64,000 bases of DNA from Nageia nagi (Eukaryota; Pinophyta): assembly GCA_050084985.1 (NCBI GenBank), contig JBITNC010000001.1, forward strand, positions 204,848,001 through 204,912,000, in the 5' to 3' direction. The notes beneath the pieces were generated by a model. It ran no database searches. It saw only the letters and a program-made list of their open reading frames with translations, and had not been told where the DNA came from. The position numbers were made by a program, and so were the translations under genes. The stretch's first letter is position 1. The number at the start of each line of letters is the position of its first letter. Positions 45,158-55,179 of the stretch are shown here, piece by piece.

Positions 45158-46624
45158 TAAATTATGAGATTCACTTTCCAATCTAAGATCACAAACAAGA
45201 ACTTAAACAAACAATATTGCATAAAATAAATATCCCAAATAGTATCAAATAAGAGAAAGAAAATAAACAATAATCCTAAATGTTTTGTTATGATCTTGAT
45301 TTAATGGATGCAAAGTTAAAACAAACAAACCTAGGATGATCTTTTCAAGATATCAATCATATATGCAAGATAATAATAGTGTGAAAAATAACAATAGTGA
45401 TTATCTTATATAATTGCTTCTTATTTAATTAGGAAAATTATCTTGTTAATGAAATTGATTTTAAGATTGTTTTACCTCTTTTGTAGTCTTCCTAGAATGA
45501 AATTAGTCTAGTGTTTTTGGGAAAGGCTCAATCTCTAGGGATGTGGAATGTTTAATGGCTCAACTCAGGTTGTCCACTTCAGTCATGACCTCTAGATTAG
45601 GATTGGACCATGGTGATGAAACCCATGCACCCTAGATAAATCATAGGTTCATGTGAGATTAATGCCAGTGTGATAAAGAAAATATTATGTGCAACTATAT
45701 GCATGCAAATATAACTAATCCCCTTAATATTTTCTTTTTCTTTTCAAAATGAAATAACTGAATGATTTCAAAAGAAAACACTCCCTCCCAAGTATGATTT
45801 CAATTTTAGTAATGCAAGAAATAGAATAAAATTTTCCTTTTTCAATTTCTTTTCTTTTCACTAATGAAGTAAGACAAAAATAAGAAAAATAATAATCCTA
45901 ATATGCACACAACACATAAGTCCTAGTCTAAAGTATGACAAAAAAGATATATAGGCCTAAGGGGATCCTGCTTCAAGCTCCTGTCATGTATAATACCTAT
46001 AGTACAAGCTCTAATCCTAAATGGTATGTTATAGAATAGTTAGTAGTACTAATGGGTGGATCAATCAAACAACCAACCATTTGATCACAATGGTATCTAG
46101 AGATTTTTTTAAAACTAAGTATAAAAATGCCAAATAAAATACTAATTATACAACCCAAAAAATTCAAATGTTGGTAGTGGACATCTTCCATCTAGTTTTA
46201 AGGCCAAAAAACTATAACACTTGTAGAAAAAGGAAATAAACTAGCTAAAACCCTAATATAACCCTAAATTTTATAGATATAATTAACTAACAAAGAGGAG
46301 CTTGTGGGGTTAGTGCTGGCTGATAGATTTAACATTCAAAATCCTAACTGATATATAAGATATTGGTTGGATAATTTTGATCAGTCTACAAGAAATTATC
46401 TAGATTTCTATAAAATTTCCTAATTTTGTATTTTTTAGGGTCTAATCTTGAGCTTATTAGGAAGGTTCCTTGAAAATACTAATTCAAGTTAGTACATAAA
46501 ATTATCTAAAAAATGCAGAAAGGAAGGGTCAATAACAACACCTTAAAAAAAGGAGAAATAATTAGAAAACTCCTTTATGGTTGTAATTCTTGGACCAAGG
46601 AAGTTCCCACTATGATTATCAATT
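45158..46624 (-). other. T4 5' leader
   Basis: About 1.47 kb of non-coding DNA between the 5' LTR and gag. Immediately inside the LTR the minus strand reads AATTGATAATCATAGTGG, which could be a decayed TGGTATCAGAG-type primer site, but this is not secure. Confidence 0.5.
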
Positions 46625-47634
46625 TGTAATATCACCAAAAGGACCCCACACCTTGATCTAGAACATAAACAATGTGAGAAACCCAAGGGCCTTTGGAATG
46701 TTCACTTTGCAACATCTAAAATATTGCTTGCATATGATAAGATAATGATAACAAAACAAAATGGAGACAAGGTTTAGAGATTTATCCTTTTTTTGAGGTA
46801 CCCAAAATGCCAAATGACCTACAAAATAAATATTAAGGGAGGTTTCTAGGCTCTAGGTCTTTAAGACCCTAGATCCAAATAAGATCTCACTAGTTTGCTT
46901 GTAAACCTCCAAAGCTTGAGTCAATAAGCCATTCAAAAATATATTAATTCCTACAATGCAAGATAGCATAAAAACCTAAAATGATTTAGCTAATGATTTA
47001 AACAAACTAAAATATTCTAGCATAATTCTACAAGAGACTAACATAGAAATACTAAAATGAAACCATGCATAAGTGGATTAGTAAAATGAAAAAAAAGGAT
47101 ATGATTAGGTGCACTTGATTGGCCTATAAATTTTGCAAAAATACTTGAAACAATTTTAGTCTCCACAAAAATCCAAATCACATGAGTTAACCCAAGATTC
47201 CTTTGCAAGATGAAGATAATGATCATCTTTTTTGCCTTGGAAATGGTGGGTTAAGCTGAAGATGGAAGGTACCAAGCTACAAAATTTGAGTACATAGTCA
47301 AGAGAGGGCTAAACATGTAAGAGCTTATGAATATCTATTATTTAATGATTGAAGAGTTCTAAATGATTTTGAAATGACCCTTTTTTATATTAATAATGAG
47401 TATTTGATGGGCCAATTAGGGTTTTACCTAATCGATCAAATGTTCCCCTAACTAATAGGTTGGTTAGAGCTAGGGTTAAATAAGTGGTAACAATAGATTA
47501 AGTTACCAAAATTGATTGCACAAATGCTATCAAAATGGGATAAAGGGATGATAGGATCATGGTAAGTTACAAGATGGACCAAATCATCATGAATTACCTA
47601 AGCTAGGTGAATGAATGATTTTTAGGTGTTTATA
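46625..47634 (-). mobile_element. T4 5' LTR
   Basis: On the minus strand it runs from TATAAACACC (47634; TG mutated to TA) to GGTGATATTACA (46625), about 1010 bp, co-linear with the LTR at 29308-30278. The flank at 47635 is GTTTC. Confidence 0.8.
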
Positions 47635-47639
47635 GTTTC

Positions 47640-48034
47640 TACCTACATATCCTTGTGGAGACTTCATTTTGAAGGGAGAGAAGTTGTAGAGTGGATAAGG
47701 AAGTTGGAGAATGAATTAATACATATTGTGACCTGTTCATCACTATTGTAGTTTGTTTGCATGTTGAGGATTCAATTTTGTGTTAAGGACACTCTTAAGG
47801 ATTATAAATCCTATTGTAAACTTGCTACATAATAGAATTATGGGATTAAGAGTGGATGCTATAGTGGATACACTCTCATACTAAGAGGAACCTCTTTAAC
47901 AAACCTATGTCAATTTTGTGTATGCATGAATGCATTTTAATTCTTATTTCTTATTGGCATTAGATTCTAGTTTCCATTTCAGATTCTATGATTGATTCCT
48001 TTAAAGCTATAAGTTTAAGAAAATTAAAGATCAT
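47640..48034 (+). mobile_element. K2 5' LTR, 3' portion
   Basis: Shares with the K1 3' LTR a segment around 47870-47900 (CATACTAAGAGGAACC against CACACTAGGAGGAACC) and the run-in to the primer site. Its 5' part is missing or unrecognised because T4 abuts it. Confidence 0.6.
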
Positions 48035-48035
48035 G

Positions 48036-48047
48036 TGGTATTAGATT
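48036..48047 (+). other. K2 primer-binding site, mutated
   Basis: TGGTATTAGATT, the K1 site TGGTATCAGAGC with changes, in the same relation to the LTR end. Confidence 0.7.
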
Positions 48048-48339
48048 TGAGTGATAAAATTTGAGATTGTGCATGCAAGGGAGAAGATGTAAAGATCCTA
48101 ACCCAATACTAGCAAATCTTGAGATTATAAGAAGGAGAGAAAATCCCATGGATGACTTTCATGAATAAGATCCTCCTCAAGCTTTCCAATCAAATGTAGA
48201 TTTCCAAAGGAGAATTATTACATTGAAGACCATTATGTTAAGACTAATTTAAATGATGGAAAGATAGTCCAGAATAAAGATACATTAGGCTAAAGGAAGA
48301 TAATATAGTGATCAATCATCAAGTCCATGACCTCTTCAC

Positions 48340-49150
48340 CCTTTTTCTTTCAAAATTGAGACCAAGGTGGAGATTCTAATTTATGTAGGAGAGGTAGATG
48401 CAGAAAAATTGAATAATTAGTTGAATCAAATAGAAATGTACTTCCAAGTACAAGATGTTTTTGGTGATCTTGCAAAAATATCATTTGTTAGGTTGAAATT
48501 GGATGAACATGCTTTGGTGTGGTGGGAAGCCAATGCTGAATCATTAAGGCATGAAAATTTTCCACCTATTTTTTCTTAGAAGGATTTCAAGGATTTGTTG
48601 AAGGTTCAATTATATCCCTTTGGGAATCATAAGAAAAAATTGATGAAATGGTAATTCTTGAGACAACAAGATGGCAAATCTATCCAAGAATACACTACAA
48701 AGTTTAGAAGATAAGCCATTGTGCTGATAAAGTATATTGGAGATTTAAATTCTCATTTACACATAATAATTATGTTATTTGATCCTTCTAACCTTGATAA
48801 AGTTTATGTGCAAGCACAATATCTTGAAGAAGATGGAAAAAAAGAAGGCAATATGAGAATTCCAAAGGTGTTGGTTTAAGTGGAAAATAAAAGAAAGGTA
48901 AAACCCAAGACAATGGGAAAAAGAATAACCAATAAAAGATGATTGATATAACCATAAAATCTAAAAAGCATTATTCTCATTATGATAAAGATGGACATGA
49001 TGATGCTAGTCATTGGAAACTTCATCTAGAAACAATACCAACATGGGAAACCAAGAAGGGAAATAAGAATGATATGGTGACAAAGGGGGAAATACTAGAA
49101 TATAGTTTTGATATTGATAATGTGTTCATTTATGCAACTACATAAAGATA
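48340..49150 (+). pseudogene. gag: K2 gag
   Basis: The gag core is recognisable from about 48350: KVEILIYVGEVDAEKLNN, LKLDEHALVWWEANAESLRH, KDFKDLLKVQLYPFGNHKKK, GKSIQEYTTKFRR. The Lys-rich linker follows, and the knuckle in the open frame 48939-49145 reads HYSHYDKDGHDDASHWKLH. Compared with K1, both spaced cysteines are Tyr or lost, so zinc binding is abolished. The order and individual blocks match K1 gag one for one. Confidence 0.85.
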
Positions 49151-49189
49151 AGATGTTGCAACTAAAGAATAAAATAAAATATAATTATT

Positions 49190-49540
49190 TTATCTCAAGA
49201 TCCAAGTCAAATAGACTAAAATTGATACTATCTTTGACCTTAGTTCTCAAGCCAATATTATTGCAAAAAATTGGGTTAATAAGATAAATTTAGGAACTAT
49301 TCCTCATTATCATCCCTATCCTTTAGGTTGGATGAATCATGGATCTCAAATGCAAGTGACTAGATAATACAAGTTGGTGTTTGCTATAACAAAGAATTTC
49401 ATTGATGAAGTTGTGGTTGATGTGATGCCTCTTGATATTTGTGGTATGATTTTTGGGAATCCATATTTTTAGCATAGAGATGTAATTTATTTTAAAAAAA
49501 TTATACTAGTACATACTTGTAAAGTTTTAGAATTTCAAGA
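49190..49540 (+). pseudogene. pol: K2 aspartic protease
   Basis: Reads IDTIFDLSSQANIIAKNWVN (active-site loop Asp-Leu-Ser-Ser), HPYPLGWMNHGSQMQVTR, FAITKNFIDEVVVDVMPLDI and CGMIFGNPYF. Same protein as K1 at 7138-7560 with a different loop mutation (Gly lost). Homology fades at about 49540. Confidence 0.85.
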
Positions 49541-49814
49541 TTCACTAACTACTAGTTGATGAATATATCCAAGCTCTGATTCCAATTGAAGATTTTGGAG
49601 GCTCAAGAATTTTATGAAGTTTTATATAAATAAAATCTACCCAAAATATTAATTTAATATTAAAATTATATAGAGGATGAAAATACCTTTCTAATGGTTA
49701 CTCACAATCCTAAAACAGACTTTTATATCTCCTAGAAAGTGAATTTGAATTTTTTAGATGGAAAACAACTTTATCAGACCTCAAAAAATAGTACAAAATG
49801 AGAAGATAAAAATT
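49541..49814. other. Junction DNA between K2 protease and T5 integrase
   Basis: About 270 bp of AT-rich sequence with no recognisable motif. The left end of T5 is missing, so the breakpoint is within this stretch. Confidence 0.4.
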
Positions 49815-50630
49815 TATAATAACAACCATGGAACACTTTACAAAGTGGGTTGAAACTATTCCTATGATCTCAATGAAAGGACGAAAGATAGTAGAATTCG
49901 TAGAACATCATATCATTTGTCATTTTGGGATTCCTACTTAAATTGTCATTGACAATAGAAAGAATTTTAAAAATAAGGAAGTATTAGCCTTATGTAAAGG
50001 ATATCACATTCAAATTAGTTTTTCAAAGCCAGATTACCCTCAAGGAAATGGAAAAGATGAGGCTATGAATAAAACCATTCATAGTATTATACTTAAAATA
50101 ATTGATAATTCTTATAGAGAATGGCATGCCAGAATTTCACATGCTTTGTGGGCTTATCACAGTAGCATTCAAACTCCTTTTGGGGTAACCCCATTTCTCT
50201 TAGTTTATGGAGTAGAAGAAGTGATACCTTTAGAAATAAAAATCCCATCTTTGTGAATTTCTCTTCAATATTATATCATTGATAAATTAGCTCATCAAAT
50301 AAGATTAAATTAATTGTTACTTCTGGATGAAAGAAGAGTTAAAGCATTACTACACATGCATACCTACCAAAGTTGCATTAAATAGGCCTTTGATAAAAAA
50401 GTTAAGATTCATGAATTTAATATAGGAGACCTATTATTAAAATAAAATCTAAAAAAATCATGAATGGAAAGAAAAATTTAAGATAAATTTATTTCTAATT
50501 GGTTAGGACCTTACTTGGTTAAAAGAAAATTTGGATTAGGAGCATATCACTTAGCCAATTTAGAAGGTAATGAAGAATGTGAACCAATAAATGTCATCCA
50601 TATTCATCCCTTTTATAGTTATAATTAATT
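49815..50630 (+). pseudogene. pol: T5 integrase, core and C-terminus
   Basis: Begins within the core at TTMEHFTKWVETIP. Next come HHIICHFGIPT, IVIDNRKNFKNKEVL (second catalytic Asp kept), FSKPDYPQGNGKDEAMNKTI (with the catalytic Glu) and ALWAYHSSIQTPFGVTPFLL, YGVEEVIPLEIKIPSL. The tail keeps the GPY module: SNWLGPYLVKRKFGLGAYHL. The zinc domain and first Asp are missing. The break lies within four codons of where T1 integrase ends, though the two pieces are not physically linked. Confidence 0.9.
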
Positions 50631-50709
50631 TTGTTATTTATGTGCATATTGTAAATAATTAAGAATAAATATCCTACAATGAACAAGTACATATGAATGG
50701 GTTTAACAG

Positions 50710-51765
50710 ATGATGACTAAGAAAATCAAGAATGTGCATGTGTCATTAGAAGGAAAAGGGATAATGCAAGGGCAATGGTTTGATAATTCTAGATATTTGG
50801 GAGATATAGCCATACCTCAACTCACTAAGTTCACTTTCCCATAAGCACAATATGCTCTTCGATTACCCATTGACATACATAAAGATTTGGCTTTGCATCA
50901 TGGTCTAGGTACATATGATGGTTGAAAAAATTGTGTTAAAGAAGAAAATATTGAAATATATCTAGATAGAGCCATGTATTTTCAAGGTTATTATCATTAT
51001 TATGAGCAAGTACATAAGATAAATTTACTATGCTTGTATTAGCCTACTACAGTACCTAAGCTTATTCTTGATTGTACTTTTAATGATTGGGTTTTAGAGG
51101 TTGTATTTCAAAATACACAAATTTTACATCTAATTATGACTTGGATGAATCAACTCATGGGATATTTATGCCATAAAAAATTGATATATGATTTTTCTCC
51201 CTCATTTGTACCTAAACCTAGAAAATTGAAAAAGGTTAAAAGAAATATCAGTAAATGATTCTCCTGAATAAATTCAAGATTCATGTCCTCATCAACTTTT
51301 AACTATCATGAAAAATAATGATGATCAAAAGGTTAGATATTCCTAAACAAGAACATGTCCAACTTGATTTCATTAGTTAGAGTTTCATGGATAGATATAG
51401 AGGAGATATTTACATGCAATCACTTCAAAAAAACCCATACACACTTATGCCATATTTTCTTAATTTACCTAAAGAATTGTAAATAGAAATAGCCAAAAAA
51501 TGCTTTGAAACTCATGCATCAAATGCATGGGAAATAAATATAAGTGGATTAAAACTAGCAATTGAAATAAAATCATAAGAAATATGGATGGAACAAGAAT
51601 AAAAAATGAGTTTAATACAATGGTTTTGTTTGAATTGGCATAGTGATAAACCTAAGATTGTGATAGATTACATTGAAGATGTCCATCTCAAATTCATGAA
51701 TTATCCTCTTATTTTGACTTAAGTCATTTTTAACAAGTATTGTCATACTTTCCATTTAATGTTCT
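50710..51765 (+). pseudogene. Unidentified sense frame downstream of T5 integrase (ORF-X)
   Basis: From the ATG at 50710 a single frame runs 183 codons to 51258 with only three internal stops (TAA, TGA, TAG, each one transition from Gln or Trp). Blocks include GQWFDNSRYLGDIAIPQLTK, FQGYYHYYEQVHKINLLCLY and MTWMNQLMGYLCHKKLIYDF. After frameshifts the coding-like text resumes at about 51370 and continues to 51765 (MDRYRGDIYMQSLQKNPYTL, CFETHASNAWEINISGLKLA, LIQWFCLNWHSDKPKIVIDY). It begins 80 bp after the pol stop. I recognise no family; it has no zinc, GPY or retroviral motif. It may be an accessory gene of the element. T4 has no obvious counterpart. Confidence 0.5.
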
Positions 51766-52220
51766 AAATTATGAAATTTTATATGATTACAATTCATTAT
51801 TTAGCTATAGTTGTTGCCCAAACAATCCCTTGAATGTGAAAGTATGATTTGAATGAATCAATAAATGCATAAATAAAAGAAAAAAATCAAATATGTTGGA
51901 CAAGTATATTATTTTAATACCATTTATAATAAATTTTTTAGTATTTATATAGGGAGATTTGTGCCATACTTTCCATCTTGGACTTCTCCATTACCATTGA
52001 TTCCACTACTTCTTATTTCTCTATATCCTACATACATACCATCCTTTTTGACACTTCCTAAAGAACATAATGAAGCTTCAATGTCATTTGTAAAATACCA
52101 AAGAGTCATAAAAAAAATTTAAACCTCAACCACCAATCCTACCCCTCTTTTCTTATCCTATTTATTCCCAACCATCTATTCTAGGACAAGGTCCTATTCA
52201 CCTTCGACTGTGACCTCCTT
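51766..52220 (+). other. T5 3' region left of N1
   Basis: Mostly AT-rich. A stretch at 51961-52110 is open for about 48 codons and Pro/Leu-rich (YFPSWTSPLPLIPLLL), coding-like but unidentified. Confidence 0.4.
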
Positions 52221-52600
52221 TGTTAGGTCCCTATACTACTCATGTAGCCCATATATTATTATTATGTGTCCCATAGAAGCCACTATGGTTATTGTTATTC
52301 CCTTACATTATTATTGTTATGTCAGCTAGACATTATTATTATTATTTTGGCTAGTGGCCTTTCATTATAGTGGCACCCCTTGGACTCCTATATATACTAA
52401 GGAGGTATTATCATTTGTATTATCTATTGTTGTGTAATTGATGTGATGTAAACAAGGTTACCCCCTCGAAGTGGCTTATTACATATTTGTAAAGGAGGTT
52501 TACCCCTTGAAGTGGCTTATTATAGATTTTATCTCTTATTCAATGCATTGAGCTCTTTCTCTCATAATTTTATGCTATTTTGGGAACTTTGTTCATAACA
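52221..52600 (+). mobile_element. N1 first LTR
   Basis: 380 bp, TGTTAGGTCC...TTCATAACA. Has a TATA-like TATATATA at 52389-52396, a small hairpin CCATAG-AAGCCA-CTATGG, and two tandem copies of a 40-bp unit ending GTGGCTTATTA. Confidence 0.95.
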
Positions 52601-52602
52601 TT

Positions 52603-52614
52603 TGGTATCAGAAC
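52603..52614 (+). other. N1 primer-binding site 1
   Basis: TGGTATCAGAAC, one change from the initiator-Met site, two bases after the LTR. Confidence 0.9.
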
Positions 52615-53129
52615 AGACGATTCTATGGTTTCACAGATCAAAACTAGTCATTATGGAATTTTTGCTACCAATTTTTTTTTTCAAGGTTTCAGATTACAAA
52701 AATTTATTAGGTTTTTAGAACACATAACAAATACATTTTAGTTCAAATTTTAGCTCCTAAATCACTATATTTTGAAAGTTACACATGGGGGAATTTAAGG
52801 TTTATGACTAGTCTCAAAAGCAGGTCTAAAATAGGTGTTCTAGCTAAAAAGTGTATATATGAAGTTTTATAGATTCAAAATAGGTGAAACCTATTGTATT
52901 GCTTAAGTTATAGACTAAAGTTTATCTATTACAATTTTCAAGGTCTGGGAATAAATAGGTGACACATAGCACTTTGTACAAGTTCACACTTCTAAAAACT
53001 CTAAAAATCAAAACATTTTGGAAAAGTTGCATCTATTTCCTCTTGGAATATTAGAATTTGAAAAAATCTATGGAATTGAAAATAATACATATGAGGCTAC
53101 CATAGGTAGAAATTTCAGACTCTAAAGGG

Positions 53130-53353
53130 TTGAAATTTCAGATTTACATCAGTTGGAAGGTCAAACAATAGAACAGTCTCCAAATCTATTTGAACCAACA
53201 TCCTTAGAGATGGCTTTTAGGATGGCAAGGAGGGTTGAAAGTAAAAATATGGAAATATCTGAAGATTCCACATGGGAAGATGAAAATTTTATATATAAGT
53301 ATCCAAAAACTACTCAAACATTGAGGACAACATTTTTTTGAAGGAGAGGGGCA
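53130..53353 (+). pseudogene. N1 internal 1: gag piece fused to chromodomain tail, then purine tract
   Basis: The 62-codon open frame 53153-53341 reads LFEPTSLEMAFRMARRVESK, as in chromovirus gag before the zinc knuckle, and then within ten residues passes to EDSTWEDENFIYKYP, typical of the last part of an integrase chromodomain. So everything from the gag knuckle through integrase is deleted. An extra A relative to copy 2 shifts the frame after YKYP. AAGGAGAGGGGCA at 53341-53353 is the polypurine tract. The upstream part of the internal (52615-53130) is non-coding leader. Confidence 0.75.
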
Positions 53354-53712
53354 TGTTAGGTCCTTATACTACTCATGTAGCCCATATATTGTTATTATGT
53401 GTCCCATAGAAGCCACTATGGTTATTGTTATTCCCTTACATTATTATTGTTATGTTGGCTAGTGTCCTTTCATTGTAGTGGCACACCTTGGACTCCTATA
53501 TATACTAAGGAGGTATTATCATTTGGATTGTCTATTATTATGTAGTTGATGTGATGTAAAGGAGGTTGCCCCCTCGAAGTGGCTTATTACAGATTGTGAT
53601 GTAAAGGATGTTGCCCCCTTGAAGTGGATTATTACAGATTTTATCTCTTATTAAAGGCATTAATCTCTTTGTTTCATGATTTTATGCTATTTTGGGAACT
53701 TTGTTCATAATA
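53354..53712 (+). mobile_element. N1 middle LTR
   Basis: 359 bp, TGTTAGGTCC...TTCATAATA. About 20 bp shorter than the other two through loss of one TTATTATTGTTATG-type unit. Confidence 0.95.
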
Positions 53713-53714
53713 TT

Positions 53715-53726
53715 TGGTACCAGAGC
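53715..53726 (+). other. N1 primer-binding site 2
   Basis: TGGTACCAGAGC, one change from the canonical site, after the middle LTR. Confidence 0.9.
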
Positions 53727-54239
53727 TGATGATTCTAGGGCTTCATTGGTCAAAACTAGTCATCATGGAATTTTTGCTACCAATTTGTTTTAGCAAATTT
53801 TAAGATTCTAAAATTTATTGGGTTTTTATAATACATACCAAAGAAGTTTCATTTCAAATTTCATCTCCTAATTCGCTATATTTTGCAAGTTACACTCGGG
53901 GGAAGTTAAGGTTTGTGACTAGTCTCAAAAGTAGGTCTGAAATAGGTGTTCTAGCTAAAAAGTGTATATATGAAGTTTTATAGTTCAAATCTAGGTTAAA
54001 AATATTGGATTGGTTAGGCTATAGAATAATTTTTATTTGTTACAATTTTCAAGGTTTGAGAATAAACAAGTGACACGTGGTACTTCATACAAGTTTGCTC
54101 TTCTAAAAAATCCAAAAATCAGCACATTTTGGGAAACTTGCATCCATTTCCTCTTGGAATATCAGAATCAGATGAAATCTATGGAATTAAAAAGAATACA
54201 TCTGAGGCTACCATAGGTAGAAATTTTAGACTCTAAAGA

Positions 54240-54463
54240 GCCAAAATTTTAGATTTACATTAGTTGGAAGTTCAGACAATAGAATAGTCTCCAAATCTAT
54301 TTGAACCAACATCCTTAGAGATGGCTTTTAGGATGGCAAGGAAGGTTGAAAGTAAAAATATGGAAATAGATGAAGATTCCACATGGGAAGATGAGAATTT
54401 TCTATACAAGCATCTAGAACTACTCAAACATTGAGGACAACATTTTTTTGAAGGAGAGGGGCA
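54240..54463 (+). pseudogene. N1 internal 2: same gag-chromodomain fusion
   Basis: Second copy of the internal sequence. The frame reads FEPTSLEMAFRMARKVESKN, then DSTWEDENFLYKHLELLKH-stop-GQHFFEGEGHI, a chromodomain C-terminus readable in one frame here because the extra base of copy 1 is absent. Purine tract AAGGAGAGGGGCA at 54451-54463. The two internals are alike over their whole 750 bp. Confidence 0.75.
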
Positions 54464-54843
54464 TATTAGGTCCCTATACTACTCATGTAGCCCATATATT
54501 ATTATTATGTGTCCCATAGAAGCCACTATGGTTATTGTTATTCCCTTGCATTATTATTGTTATGTTGGCTATACATTATTATTGTTATGTTGGCTAGTGT
54601 CCTTTCATTATAGTGGCACCCCTTGGACTCCTATATATACTAAGGAGGTGTTATCATTTGTATTGTCTATTGTTGTGTAATTGATGTGATGTAAAGGAGG
54701 TTGCCCCCTCGAAGTGGCTTATTACAAATTTGTAAAGGAGGTTGCCCCCTCAAAGTGGCTTATTATAGATTTTATCTCTTATTAAATGCATTGAGCTCTT
54801 TCTCTCATGATTTTATGCTATTTTGAGAACTTTGTTTATAACA
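54464..54843 (+). mobile_element. N1 third LTR
   Basis: 380 bp, TATTAGGTCC...TTATAACA, followed by the target duplication TCCTT. Confidence 0.95.
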
Positions 54844-55179
54844 TCCTTACTATTACTTTTTAGATCATGGATGTTGGATTATTTGTAGGAAAGTTATTTT
54901 CCATCATCATTCAAGGATTTTAAATCTCCATGCTCTATAAAAATATTATGAAAACAACAAAAAAATCAAAAAATCCAAAATAAAATAAAAATTTGTGTTA
55001 TGTATATACATGTGTGTGTGTTGTATATATTCCTTAATATTTGCATGCGAATTAGTTATTTTTATGCAAATAAAATCCTTATATATGTTATGTCTTTATA
55101 AAACCATGTGCAACTTCTAAAAATTTGCATATAATGTTGTATGTGGTTGATTGCATTATAAAAAACCAAACATTATAAA

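Larger units (their letters stand above)
29308..47634 (-). mobile_element. T4: long Tat-lineage element with both LTRs, minus strand
   Basis: Right LTR 46625-47634 and left LTR 29308-30278 are homologous throughout (for example GAGAAACCCAAGGGCCTTT in both). The flanks carry ATTTC (29303-29307) and GTTTC (47635-47639), a probable 5-bp target duplication with one change. From right to left: leader, gag, protease, RT, RNase H, aRH, integrase, a 6.8-kb 3' region with an antisense PMD frame and a minisatellite, then polypurine tract. Total about 18.3 kb, within the size range of Ogre-like elements. Confidence 0.8.
52221..54843 (+). mobile_element. N1: non-autonomous tandem LTR retrotransposon (three LTRs, two internals)
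   Basis: LTR 52221-52600, internal 52601-53353, LTR 53354-53712, internal 53713-54463, LTR 54464-54843. LTRs begin TGTTAGGTCC (the third TATTAGGTCC) and end ATAACA or ATAATA. The flanks carry the perfect 5-bp target duplication TCCTT (52216-52220 and 54844-54848), which shows that the outer LTRs bound a single insertion. Each internal starts with an initiator-Met-type primer site and ends with a purine tract. The internals carry only a gag piece joined to a chromodomain tail. Confidence 0.95.

Noticed and set aside
46600-46624. T4 primer-binding site
   Set aside because: AATTGATAATCATAG is only loosely like TGGTATCAGAG, and the left T4 flank has similar bases by chance; not reported as a feature.
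50710-51765. Envelope gene in ORF-X
   Set aside because: No signal peptide, transmembrane or coiled-coil segment is visible, so an envelope role is not supported.
52221-54843. Reading the 1.1-kb repeat as a satellite array
   Set aside because: Primer sites, purine tracts, TG/CA ends and a perfect target duplication show an LTR element.
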